DNA of 19,076 nt from Bacteroides sp. UBA939 (GTDB lineage: Bacteria; Bacteroidota; Bacteroidia; Bacteroidales; Bacteroidaceae): positions 1 through 19,076 of the forward strand of contig NZ_DBDF01000155.1 of the NCBI RefSeq assembly GCF_002293435.1, in the 5' to 3' direction. Positions 9,087 through 15,749 of the stretch are shown piece after piece. The notes beneath the pieces were generated by a model that was given only the letters and a program-made list of their open reading frames with translations, ran no database searches and was not told the DNA's origin. A program made the position numbers and the translations under genes. Position 1 is the first letter of the stretch. Each line of letters begins with the position of its first letter.

Positions 9087-10412
9087 TCACTCAATAGTCA
9101 TTTTTCTGACTACTCTCGAATTACCATCTTCACCTATGTAAAAGTTTTCATCCGAATCGAGAGCAATACATGCCGGACTGTCCAGATATGCATCGGTAGG
9201 ATATCCGTTCACCATTCCTCTTTCATCAGGATGTCCTGCCACCAGGGAAACGAGTCTTCCTTTGATTTTCACAATGCAATGTCCACCTTTGCAACATACA
9301 TATAATTCACCTGCACTATTAACAGCCATTCCCCAAGGCGCCCTGAGCATCGCATCATTCAGTCTATCTCCAAAGGCGGTCTTATTATCAAACCGGAAGC
9401 CTGCATAACGTTCTACCTGCCATGCTCCTGAGGTGTCTTTCCAGAATTTAAGTATACCATTGTTTTCGGGATAGGAAGCAAAAAAACATTTATCGAATTT
9501 GCTGTAAGTCAGGAAACGCACACCCTGACCCGTATTTATTCCTTCATAAGCCGGATATATCTTTGCATCTGCATTAAATAATTTGACGGAACTTTTTCCC
9601 TCCAAATCAATCTCAAAAAGACCGTTTCCCGACAACATATACAGGTAACGGTTATCTTCAGCATAAGCTAAATTCCCTATATTATCATTAACGGAAGGAA
9701 CTGTGAGACCTAAAGAATTGATAGTCCAGCCATCTTCGCGAGAAGCCGTATATATATCTCCGTTCCACCAGGATACAAGGGCTACTTTTGTTCTTGAGTT
9801 ATCTACTGCAATGGTGCCCATGTAACCAATGTTAATAAGTCTGGTCATCACCATGTCTTCCAGTGACACAAACAAGGTTCTGTCATTCCATTGGCCTGCA
9901 GTAATGATAAAGTTATCACTTTTTGCCCCTGCCACGGTCACTATACCTGTAGCTTTACCAATGCGCGCCTCATCCAGCGGTCCTTCTATCCAAGTATCAC
10001 CCGTATTAAACTTACCCAATACGGTTGTGATTGATTGGGTTTGATAGTACTTGAATTGAGCATTTGCAGATGTGTACTTCTGGCCGGCTACTTCTACTGA
10101 CACTTCGTTGATACCGGGCGCCTGTTTTGGAACCAGTCCATACAGCTCGCGCCCGTTATTGTTTACTATAACAGCCTCTTTGTCGGCGAAATAGACCTTA
10201 ACCTGTGCGGTGTCAACCGGAAAGTTTCCTCTGATAATGAAAGACTCGTTGATTCTTCCCCAGTCAGGTGACATGGATTCAAATGCGATAGGTTTGCCCG
10301 AATTATAGTAATTACCTATTTCAGGCCATTTCTCAATTACTTCTTCGCCATTACAACCTGCGAATAGTAAGCTTAAGAAAAGAAAAACAAAATAAAGTTT
10401 GTTACTTTTCAT
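9087..10412 (-). CDS. IPT/TIG-NHL repeat surface lipoprotein
   Basis: This is a 441-residue lipoprotein with lipobox LFAGC (cysteine 20). Residues 43-122 form an IPT/TIG immunoglobulin-like domain (SPDWGRINESFIIRGNFP, then GLVPKQAPGINEVSVEV). The rest looks like a beta-propeller with NHL-type repeats, clearest at 360-441 (LRAPWGMAVNSAGELYVC, then LDSPACIALDSDENFYIGEDG). IPT-NHL lipoproteins occur in many Bacteroides glycan loci, and a role as surface glycan-binding or scaffold protein is assumed but not proven. It is the first gene after the predicted operon promoter, ahead of SusC; more often such genes follow SusD. No catalytic signature is visible. Confidence 0.85.
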   Translation of the reverse strand: MKSNKLYFVFLFLSLLFAGCNGEEVIEKWPEIGNYYNSGKPIAFESMSPDWGRINESFIIRGNFPVDTAQVKVYFADKEAVIVNNNGRELYGLVPKQAPGINEVSVEVAGQKYTSANAQFKYYQTQSITTVLGKFNTGDTWIEGPLDEARIGKATGIVTVAGAKSDNFIITAGQWNDRTLFVSLEDMVMTRLINIGYMGTIAVDNSRTKVALVSWWNGDIYTASREDGWTINSLGLTVPSVNDNIGNLAYAEDNRYLYMLSGNGLFEIDLEGKSSVKLFNADAKIYPAYEGINTGQGVRFLTYSKFDKCFFASYPENNGILKFWKDTSGAWQVERYAGFRFDNKTAFGDRLNDAMLRAPWGMAVNSAGELYVCCKGGHCIVKIKGRLVSLVAGHPDERGMVNGYPTDAYLDSPACIALDSDENFYIGEDGNSRVVRKMTIE

Positions 10413-10601
10413 AATATTCTAATAGTGGGGTTCTGTGTTTCTCATTGAATAATAGTAGCAATTGGCACCAGTCCCCTTTAAATGTCAAGACTACTAAAAA
10501 ACGATTTTTGGTTTTGCAGTTCAGCGTGGTTACTTTAACTGTCATCATCATACCTTCGTTTCATAAGATCAAACTGAATTAGATTTTAATATGGCAATAA
10601 C
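10413..10601 (-). promoter_or_regulatory. 5' leader of the operon, no gene seen
   Basis: If transcription starts near 10630, these bases are the untranslated leader of the IPT-NHL/SusC/SusD operon (about 210-220 bases in all). I see no open frame of note, no riboswitch-like pattern and no strong hairpin. TAGTAG and CTACTA near 10452-10497 are short inverted arms that may be chance. Confidence 0.4.
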
Positions 10602-10640
10602 TTTGTGTACCGATTTACTTTCCGTAAACCGGCACACAAA
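10602..10640. repeat. 17-bp-arm inverted repeat at the predicted operon start site
   Basis: Arms 10602-10618 (TTTGTGTACCGATTTAC) and 10624-10640 (GTAAACCGGCACACAAA) with a 5-base centre match at 15 of 17 positions. Both exceptions become G-U pairs in minus-strand RNA, so that strand could form an unbroken stem. The repeat overlaps the -7 box at 10637-10644 and the likely start site, so it may be an operator instead of a transcript hairpin. Confidence 0.65.
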
Positions 10641-10644
10641 TGTA
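10637..10644 (-). promoter_or_regulatory. Bacteroides-type -7 promoter box for the operon
   Basis: The minus strand reads TACATTTG, a full match to the Bacteroides -7 consensus TAnnTTTG. It is the only full match between the operon start codon and the HTCS stop codon. No good TTTG -33 box lies at the usual distance upstream, which fits a promoter that needs an activator. The predicted start site is near 10630. Confidence 0.5.
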
Positions 10645-10649
10645 TAGAA

Positions 10650-10708
10650 GTGTATATTAAACACTTATTGATTTTAGATATTTATTTTCTAAAATTAGAT
10701 ATTTAACA
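10650..10708. repeat. direct repeat copy 1 upstream of the operon
   Basis: This 59-bp segment recurs 72 bp further on (10722-10780). The inner 47 bases (10662-10708 and 10734-10780) differ at one position. It holds the 11-bp element TTAGATATTTA at 10674-10684 and 10695-10705, exactly 21 bp apart, and the inverted pair ATTTTAGA/TCTAAAAT. The nearest element is about 45 bases upstream of the predicted start site. Confidence 0.9.
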
Positions 10709-10721
10709 AAGGGCTGAAGCT

Positions 10722-10780
10722 GTGTATATCAGGCACTTATTGATTTTAGATATTTATTTTCTAAAATTGGATATTTAACA
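10722..10780. repeat. direct repeat copy 2 upstream of the operon
   Basis: This is the second copy of the 59-bp repeat. The 11-bp element is at 10746-10756 (TTAGATATTTA) and 10767-10777 (TTGGATATTTA), again 21 bp apart. Four elements in two pairs with two-helical-turn spacing are what a dimeric AraC-type regulator such as an HTCS would be expected to bind. Confidence 0.9.
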
Positions 10781-10816
10781 TATAAAAAAGGAGGAAAAAG
10801 AAGAAAAGTCATTGTG

Positions 10817-10866
10817 TTAAGTAGCTGTTCATAATTAGTATAAACTAATTATGAACAGCTACTTAA
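10817..10866. repeat. perfect 23-bp-arm palindrome with 4-base loop
   Basis: Arm 10817-10839 is the exact reverse complement of 10844-10866, with loop ATAA. The first 20 bases of the window repeat part of the right arm. In the minus direction it lies about 170 bases after the HTCS stop codon and is followed, after a short gap, by a pyrimidine-rich stretch (complement of 10784-10808). It may act as a 3' hairpin, or be a dispersed palindromic element. Confidence 0.9.
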
Positions 10867-10919
10867 GCTGCCAAACTAATTATTGTTTTCCCTGAAAGGC
10901 GGAACTCAAGTACAAGATA

Positions 10920-10994
10920 TAACCTGCATTATTCATACTGTAGGCTATAAGCAGGAGTAACTTGCTTCTCCTGAAGTATGAATAATGCAGGTTA
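10920..10994. repeat. 20-bp-arm inverted repeat with nested stem
   Basis: Arm 10920-10939 (TAACCTGCATTATTCATACT) is exactly repeated in reverse complement at 10975-10994. The 35-base centre holds a further stem, CAGGAG (10952-10957) with CTCCTG (10968-10973). It starts about 40 bases after the HTCS stop codon in the minus direction. No U run follows, so it is not a classical terminator. The form suggests a small dispersed palindromic element. Confidence 0.85.
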
Positions 10995-11014
10995 AAACTT
11001 TGGTAGAGTAAACT

Positions 11015-11043
11015 CAGAGGTGCAAGTTCTTCTTATACCTCTG
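11015..11043 (-). terminator. weak hairpin across the HTCS stop codon
   Basis: CAGAGGT (11015-11021) and ACCTCTG (11037-11043) form a 7-bp stem spanning the HTCS stop codon. No U run follows on the minus strand, so a role in termination is weakly supported. Confidence 0.25.
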
Positions 11044-14000
11044 TAGGAGACTTCCCAAAATGCTTTTTAAATACTGTACTGAAATACCCTCTGACATAAC
11101 CACAAAGTTCGCTAACTTCCATAATAGTATATTGCCGGGATTGGAGTAATTCCATCGCACGGTTTAAGCGAATCGTTTTAATAAAGTCGTTAGGCGACTG
11201 GCCTGTCAACGCCTTTATCTTCTTATATAAGAGAGAAGGACTCACATGCATTTCCATTGCAAAGCTATCTTTTCCAAAATCAATGTCCTGCATATTGTTA
11301 TAAATAACTTCAACTGCTTTTTTAATAAAAACATCATTGAAATCATTGGATAGGATAACTTGTTTAGAATCTTTTTCCTCCTCAACCAATTTCAAGACCT
11401 TTTCTCTGACAATCCCCCTGTTCCTTATGAGCGACTTTATCCGTTGTTCCAGAAGCGACATATCAAAAGGCTTTGTGATATAATCTTCTGCTCCCAGCCC
11501 CAAACCTTCCAATTGGTCGCTCTTATCACATTGTGAAGTCAACAAGATTACCGGAATATGCGAAGTCTCAAAAGTCGATTTAATCAGCCTGCATAACTCA
11601 AAGCCATCCATGCCGGGCATCATTACATCCGAAATAATTAACTCCGGAGATTTCTCTTGCAGCAACTCCCACGCTTCATCTCCATCATTGGATTCCAACA
11701 CAGTGTATTGTTCCTCAAAAAAACACTTCAGGAAGTTCCGCAGGTCCTTGTTATCATCAACTATCAATATGGATTTCTTCCTTTCATCCTGTTCATCTTC
11801 TTTTTCGCTGCTATCAGACTGATTACATGCCCTCCCCTCTGACACTGCCCTTTCCATATTCTCATATCTGGCAGGTTTCGTTTCTGCCTCCTCTTTTTTA
11901 TAAGGAATGGTTATTTTAAACGAAGCCCCTTCATTCTCTTTACTGTTGAAAGAAACTTTTCCGTCGTGCATCATAACATAGCTTTTTACCAACAACAAGC
12001 CGATGCCGGACCCCACCATGCGGGAATTAATTTTGTTATCTCCTCTGTAAAACTCCTTAAACAGTTTCTTCTGGGCGTTATCCGAAATACCCAATCCATA
12101 ATCCTTCACCTCCAAGCTCCAGTATTCTTCGCCGCAGTCCAGCATAAGCTCTACTATGCTATTAGCATGAGAATACTTAATGGCATTGGACATCAGATTA
12201 TCAACCACCTTTTCTATTTTCAACTCGTCAACCGCCGACATGTAAGACTTTCTGTTGGAAGAAAACTCTAACGTAATATTCCTTTTCCCGGCTGTCGATC
12301 TGAACATTGTTTTCCGGCGATATACCAAATCGACGATGTCCGTCATTACCAAAAACAGTTGTCCCTTGCCCATATCAACCTTCTGAAAGTCCAGCAACTG
12401 AGTTGCAACATTAGATAAACGCTCGGACTGCTCCGTAGCCAGGTGCAGATAATAATGCCCTTTCTCCGATAATTCTTTTTCCTTATTCAACTCATGAATA
12501 GGTGCGTTTATCAATGTAATCGACGTACGGAGGTCATGCGCCGTATTCGTAAAAAAGCGGATCTTATCCTCTGTATGGCGCTGTTTCAACCGATTGATAT
12601 AGAACTTCAGGAAAAAAGTTATGATACTCAGAATGATGATGGACAGAACCAGGCGGAACCACCATGTTTGCCAATACAGAGGAATCACGTGTATATCCAG
12701 CGTACGTTCGTCAACCACCTGGGAGAGCGAATTGTCATACATCCTGATTTTCAGTTTAAAGTCCCCGTTCGGAATGTTAGTATAGGTTATTATCCGCTGA
12801 TTGGACGGATGAGACCAGTCTGTATCGAATTCTTCCATCTTCCAGGAGAACTTGATTTCTTTAGAGGAAACACCGATAGGTAATATTTCAAGTGTCAACG
12901 TATTCTGGTCGTACCTGAATGAAAGTTCCTTTTGTTCATTTACCGGTATTCCATGCAATAAGCCGGGGCTTTCTTTGATGGAACGGCCGGAGATATTGAT
13001 ATTCTGAAAGAATATCCGTCCGTTAGCCAGAGAGCTATATAATTTATTGGGGTCGAACATTACCGCCCCGTTATTCGTACCCCACACCAACTCGCCATTG
13101 CTTAATTTACAACCGGCACTTACATTGAACGAAACAGTAGAAAGGACTGATGTGGAATAATAAGTATATACGGTACCATCATCCGGATTATACCGGCATA
13201 GCCCGTTCTCTGTTCCTAACCATAAATAGTCATTATCGTGTATGACACTATTTATATAATTGGAAGGAAGTCCTGATTCCGTAGTAATTTTCCGAATCTC
13301 GCCAGTGTTATAGTTACAGTGCAAAAGACCATCGCCACAGGTTCCCACCCATATATTATTGCCTACTACCAAAACATCTTGTGCAAGACATTCACCCAAA
13401 TAACTGATCCCTTCTGTTTCCTTATCCAACAAAAGCAGCCCGTATGTACAGGCCAATAGCATTTTACCCGGAGAGAATTCCATAAATGTACGGACAGGCT
13501 GCGCTGTATATGAACGGAAACGGTTTTCTTTTGCCAGATAACAAATCACATCCTGCATTCCACCAATCCAGATATCACCCTCACTATCCTTATATATATT
13601 CATTATAAACTTGCCGCCGGACTTCAAATCGGCAGAATATTGAGGATAATGTGCCAATTCCTTACCCGTGTTCCGGTCTAATACATAGAATCCGGATGAA
13701 AAAGTACCGGCCCAGATATTGCCTTTGTTATCTTCGCACAAAGCAAGAAACACCTGAGCCTCTTCTTGCTTATTTCGATAATAAACGTCCCATTTATTGG
13801 CAGCTACCCGCCATCTGCTTATACCGTTATTGGTGGCGAACCATATATCTCCCTTGCTATCTTCTAATATCTTATTTACATTGTTGTTTCCTAAAGAATT
13901 GGCATTATTTACCTGATGAATAATCTGGTTGATTGAAGGAGACTTACGGTTGAAAAAGGATAGCCCGCCTGTATATGTAGTGATCCAAACCCTCTTATCG

Positions 14001-14908
14001 CCATCACAAAATATATCATAAACTCCGTCACCTCGAAGAGACAACGGGTTATCAACATCCTCTTTAAAGATATTCAAAACATCCTCCCTGTACTTATCCA
14101 ATTCCCATACTCCTTGCCCGTCAAACCCAATAAAGAGTGTTGAATCGGAGCCTTGCTCTATGACTTCGATAGGCTGTTTGGGACAGTTCTTTATAGGAAA
14201 TGGTGACAACTGCCCCTTCTTTATATCATAACAAAACAGCCCGTCGGTAGAAGTACCTATCCACAAGGTATTCATACTTTTGTCGTAAAGAATATTACTT
14301 GTCCGGATAGCGCCGTTAATCTTGTACAAAGACTTACGTTCCAATGTTTTGGTATCTAACAAATCAATATAATCCTGGGTTGCGATAAAAAGATGATTTT
14401 CATTATTAAAGTATATAGACTGCATATAGCTCTCTTCTTTATCTATTCGCTTAATTGTTCCATCTTTGTATCTGCATAAACCGCCGGATGTAGGTATCCA
14501 CAAGGTATGCTGATTATCAATAACAATTTTACCGATACTCAGAAAGTTATGATCCAACGTAACTCTAAGGTCAAAAAGAAAATCAAAACTATCGTATAGT
14601 TCATTATAGCGAAAAAATTGCCCGTTATTGGTATAAGCTATTAGAATCGAATCATTATATGCCAGTCTGACGGTTATTACATTGGCTGTTTTGTAGGGTA
14701 ATTGATAGATTCGATAGTTACTTTCTGTTATTCTCAAGACTCCGGTTTTTGAAGATGCCCAGATGAAGCCATTCTCATCTTTACAAACAGAAGCCATTTC
14801 TCTCATCGAAATGCCGTATTTGGCATTAATGCTATAGAAATTCACATGCGAGGGATATGTATCCAGCGCACAAATGAAGATAAATAATGTGGTTAATCGT
14901 GTTCTCAT
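11033..14908 (-). CDS. hybrid two-component system sensor/regulator (HTCS)
   Basis: This 1291-residue protein joins a sensor kinase, a receiver and a DNA-binding domain. Residues 1-20 are a short signal/anchor. Residues 25-650 carry many reg_prop-type propeller repeats (LWIGTSTDGLF, NIWAGTFSSGFYVLD, DIWIGG, NIWVGTCGDGLL, LWLGTENGLCRYN). A Y_Y_Y domain follows at about 680-745 (ITYTNIPNGDFKLKIRMYDN), then one membrane segment at 750-769. The kinase has the phospho-accepting His791 in AHDLRTSITLI (serine where proline is usual), the N box VVDNLMSNAIKYS, and the ATP-lid boxes DYGLGIS and GSGIGL. The receiver has acidic pair D1051/D1052, phospho-accepting D1094 (SDVMMPGMDG) and lysine in ITKPF. 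The AraC-type DNA-binding domain is at about 1210-1291. In this family the periplasmic propeller binds an oligosaccharide and the protein activates the adjacent SusC/SusD operon; that role is inferred here from position and family. All key residues seem present. Confidence 0.96.
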   Translation of the reverse strand: MRTRLTTLFIFICALDTYPSHVNFYSINAKYGISMREMASVCKDENGFIWASSKTGVLRITESNYRIYQLPYKTANVITVRLAYNDSILIAYTNNGQFFRYNELYDSFDFLFDLRVTLDHNFLSIGKIVIDNQHTLWIPTSGGLCRYKDGTIKRIDKEESYMQSIYFNNENHLFIATQDYIDLLDTKTLERKSLYKINGAIRTSNILYDKSMNTLWIGTSTDGLFCYDIKKGQLSPFPIKNCPKQPIEVIEQGSDSTLFIGFDGQGVWELDKYREDVLNIFKEDVDNPLSLRGDGVYDIFCDGDKRVWITTYTGGLSFFNRKSPSINQIIHQVNNANSLGNNNVNKILEDSKGDIWFATNNGISRWRVAANKWDVYYRNKQEEAQVFLALCEDNKGNIWAGTFSSGFYVLDRNTGKELAHYPQYSADLKSGGKFIMNIYKDSEGDIWIGGMQDVICYLAKENRFRSYTAQPVRTFMEFSPGKMLLACTYGLLLLDKETEGISYLGECLAQDVLVVGNNIWVGTCGDGLLHCNYNTGEIRKITTESGLPSNYINSVIHDNDYLWLGTENGLCRYNPDDGTVYTYYSTSVLSTVSFNVSAGCKLSNGELVWGTNNGAVMFDPNKLYSSLANGRIFFQNINISGRSIKESPGLLHGIPVNEQKELSFRYDQNTLTLEILPIGVSSKEIKFSWKMEEFDTDWSHPSNQRIITYTNIPNGDFKLKIRMYDNSLSQVVDERTLDIHVIPLYWQTWWFRLVLSIIILSIITFFLKFYINRLKQRHTEDKIRFFTNTAHDLRTSITLINAPIHELNKEKELSEKGHYYLHLATEQSERLSNVATQLLDFQKVDMGKGQLFLVMTDIVDLVYRRKTMFRSTAGKRNITLEFSSNRKSYMSAVDELKIEKVVDNLMSNAIKYSHANSIVELMLDCGEEYWSLEVKDYGLGISDNAQKKLFKEFYRGDNKINSRMVGSGIGLLLVKSYVMMHDGKVSFNSKENEGASFKITIPYKKEEAETKPARYENMERAVSEGRACNQSDSSEKEDEQDERKKSILIVDDNKDLRNFLKCFFEEQYTVLESNDGDEAWELLQEKSPELIISDVMMPGMDGFELCRLIKSTFETSHIPVILLTSQCDKSDQLEGLGLGAEDYITKPFDMSLLEQRIKSLIRNRGIVREKVLKLVEEEKDSKQVILSNDFNDVFIKKAVEVIYNNMQDIDFGKDSFAMEMHVSPSLLYKKIKALTGQSPNDFIKTIRLNRAMELLQSRQYTIMEVSELCGYVRGYFSTVFKKHFGKSPTEV

Positions 14909-14931
14909 ACTTGTGATGTGTTTAATACTTG

Positions 14932-14939
14932 CAAACTTA
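14932..14939 (-). promoter_or_regulatory. -7 promoter box for the HTCS gene
   Basis: The minus strand reads TAAGTTTG, a full match to TAnnTTTG, 23 bases upstream of the ATG at 14906-14908. This would leave a 5' untranslated region of under 20 bases. No clear -33 box was found in the AT-rich sequence upstream. Confidence 0.45.
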
Positions 14940-14968
14940 CATAATTTTTTTTATGTTTTATACCGGTT

Positions 14969-14998
14969 AAATAAAGAAAATAGTTTTTTTCTTTATTT
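14969..14998. repeat. AT-rich 12-bp-arm inverted repeat
   Basis: Arms 14969-14980 (AAATAAAGAAAA) and 14987-14998 (TTTTCTTTATTT) are perfect inverted copies with a 6-base centre, about 30 bp upstream of the HTCS -7 box. It may be an operator or an UP-like element, or only low-complexity sequence. Confidence 0.4.
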
Positions 14999-15207
14999 TG
15001 CATCCTCAGATTTAAAATGTGAGAAACTTACTCTCATGAATGATACCAGAACCCTTCTTCTCATAATCAGCCATTGTTTTCTTATGAAATTAATATTGTT
15101 TTCTTATGATAGTAATGATGTTCGTGATTACAGCTAATGATAAAATAGTTTCTCCCTAACCTTGAGGAACTCTCTCCTTAGGGATGAAAATGGTTGAGGC
15201 TCGTAGA

Positions 15208-15301
15208 AAAGTTCATCTCCAGTCTGGAGATGCACATCTCCAAGTTGAAGATGTGCATCTTTAGGCTGGAGATATACATCTCCAGAGTGAAGATGAACTT
15301 T
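15208..15301. repeat. tandem array of four 21-bp palindromes within a larger palindrome
   Basis: CATCTCCA or a close variant begins at 15214, 15235, 15256 and 15277, exactly 21 bp apart. The inverse TGGAGATG or a variant begins at 15225, 15246, 15267 and 15288. Each unit is thus a palindrome; unit 1 is perfect (CATCTCCAG, T, CTGGAGATG). The array is enclosed by 11-bp inverted arms at 15208-15218 and 15291-15301, so the whole is symmetric about 15254.5 and could fold as four small hairpins or one long one. It lies between the divergent HTCS and carB promoters. Confidence 0.9.
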
Positions 15302-15302
15302 A

Positions 15303-15485
15303 GAGCCTGGTTGAGAAAAGTTTGGTAATAGGTTTATTGTAGTTTTGTAGTAGGGGAGGCGACTTTGTAACTAATGGCGTCCGGTTTGCTTGTAAGTGTT
15401 CAGTTACAGTGAAACAAGTTTGGCTTCAATACATCATTAATATAGAACTAATTTGATGCGTCTGCCCTGATTACTTAAACGATAA
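15303..15485. other. intergenic stretch with little recognisable content
   Basis: No gene is seen. TAGTTTTG at 15340-15347 is a full plus-strand match to the Bacteroides -7 consensus, with TTTG at 15321-15324; the gap of 15 bases is shorter than usual. This could be a second carB promoter or the start of a small RNA, but neither is well supported. TGTAACT and AGTTACA near 15367-15406 are short inverted arms. Confidence 0.3.
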
Positions 15486-15517
15486 TTTGCTTATTACTGA
15501 AATTAGTAGTTACTTTG
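15486..15517 (+). promoter_or_regulatory. predicted carB promoter
   Basis: TTTG (15486-15489) and TTACTTTG (15510-15517) match the Bacteroides -33 and -7 boxes (seven of eight for the latter) with 20 bases between, close to the usual spacing. The -7 box overlaps a perfect 10-bp palindrome TTTGCGCAAA (15514-15523), a possible operator. The start site would be near 15523, giving a leader of about 225 bases before carB. Confidence 0.5.
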
Positions 15518-15536
15518 CGCAAATTTTAGAGTAGCA

Positions 15537-15653
15537 ATGCGATCATACGGGAAAGGAAGTAAATATTATCTGTGTTCGAATGCCTGTCATTCGTTAGCCG
15601 ATGATTTTTCTTTCTCTGAGAAAAATATTATTAGCTTTTGGGTAATGCGTTAG
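15537..15653 (+). CDS. possible 38-residue leader peptide before carB
   Basis: An ATG at 15537, about 14 bases after the predicted transcription start, opens a 38-codon frame starting MRSYGKGSKYYLC and ending FWVMR. Its TAG stop (15651-15653) lies in the left arm of the terminator hairpin at 15644-15680. A ribosome reaching this stop would cover the arm and prevent the hairpin. The peptide is not rich in arginine (two residues, one at each end), so amino-acid-specific stalling is unlikely; coupling of the ribosome to polymerase pausing at the U-rich tract 15605-15616 is the better model. A 38-codon open frame can occur by chance, and no homologue is known to me. Confidence 0.35.
   Translation: MRSYGKGSKYYLCSNACHSLADDFSFSEKNIISFWVMR
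15577..15626 (+). promoter_or_regulatory. two hairpins in the carB leader
   Basis: CGAATG (15577-15582) and CATTCG (15588-15593) form a 6-bp stem. ATTTTTCT (15604-15611) and AGAAAAAT (15619-15626) form an 8-bp stem whose left arm is the U-rich tract. The second lies just before the terminator and could serve as a polymerase pause hairpin. Confidence 0.4.
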
Positions 15654-15680
15654 TCCTTGTTGGGTAACGCATTTTTTTTT
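15644..15680 (+). terminator. intrinsic terminator in the carB leader
   Basis: AATGCGTTA (15644-15652) and TAACGCATT (15665-15673) form a perfect 9-bp stem with a 12-base loop. It is followed by T to 15680 (nine T in all, 15672-15680). It is oriented to stop transcription towards carB, about 70 bases before its start codon, as expected of an attenuator. The stem has only three G-C pairs, so termination may be partial. Confidence 0.65.
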
Positions 15681-15749
15681 ATGTCCCAATGTGATAGCAG
15701 GAAACTAAAATGTAACAGGAAGAAACTTAATAGACAACAAGAGAAATAT

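Noticed and set aside
10817..10994. Insertion sequence or transposon with a transposase
   Set aside because: The palindromes enclose no open frame; at most these are small non-autonomous elements.
14874..15137. 87-residue plus-strand open frame overlapping the HTCS start
   Set aside because: It overlaps the HTCS signal sequence and promoter in antisense, and its composition reflects AT-rich intergenic DNA; no promoter or homology seen.
15208..15301. CRISPR array
   Set aside because: Units are contiguous 21-bp palindromes with no unique spacers and no cas genes nearby.
15303..15460. Known riboswitch or structured RNA gene
   Set aside because: I recognise no conserved riboswitch core or tRNA-like pattern; only short inverted arms are visible.
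15657..15749. N-terminal extension of carB from a TTG codon
   Set aside because: It would translate through the terminator hairpin and add 31 residues with no match to CarB; ATG 15750 gives the normal length and N-terminus.
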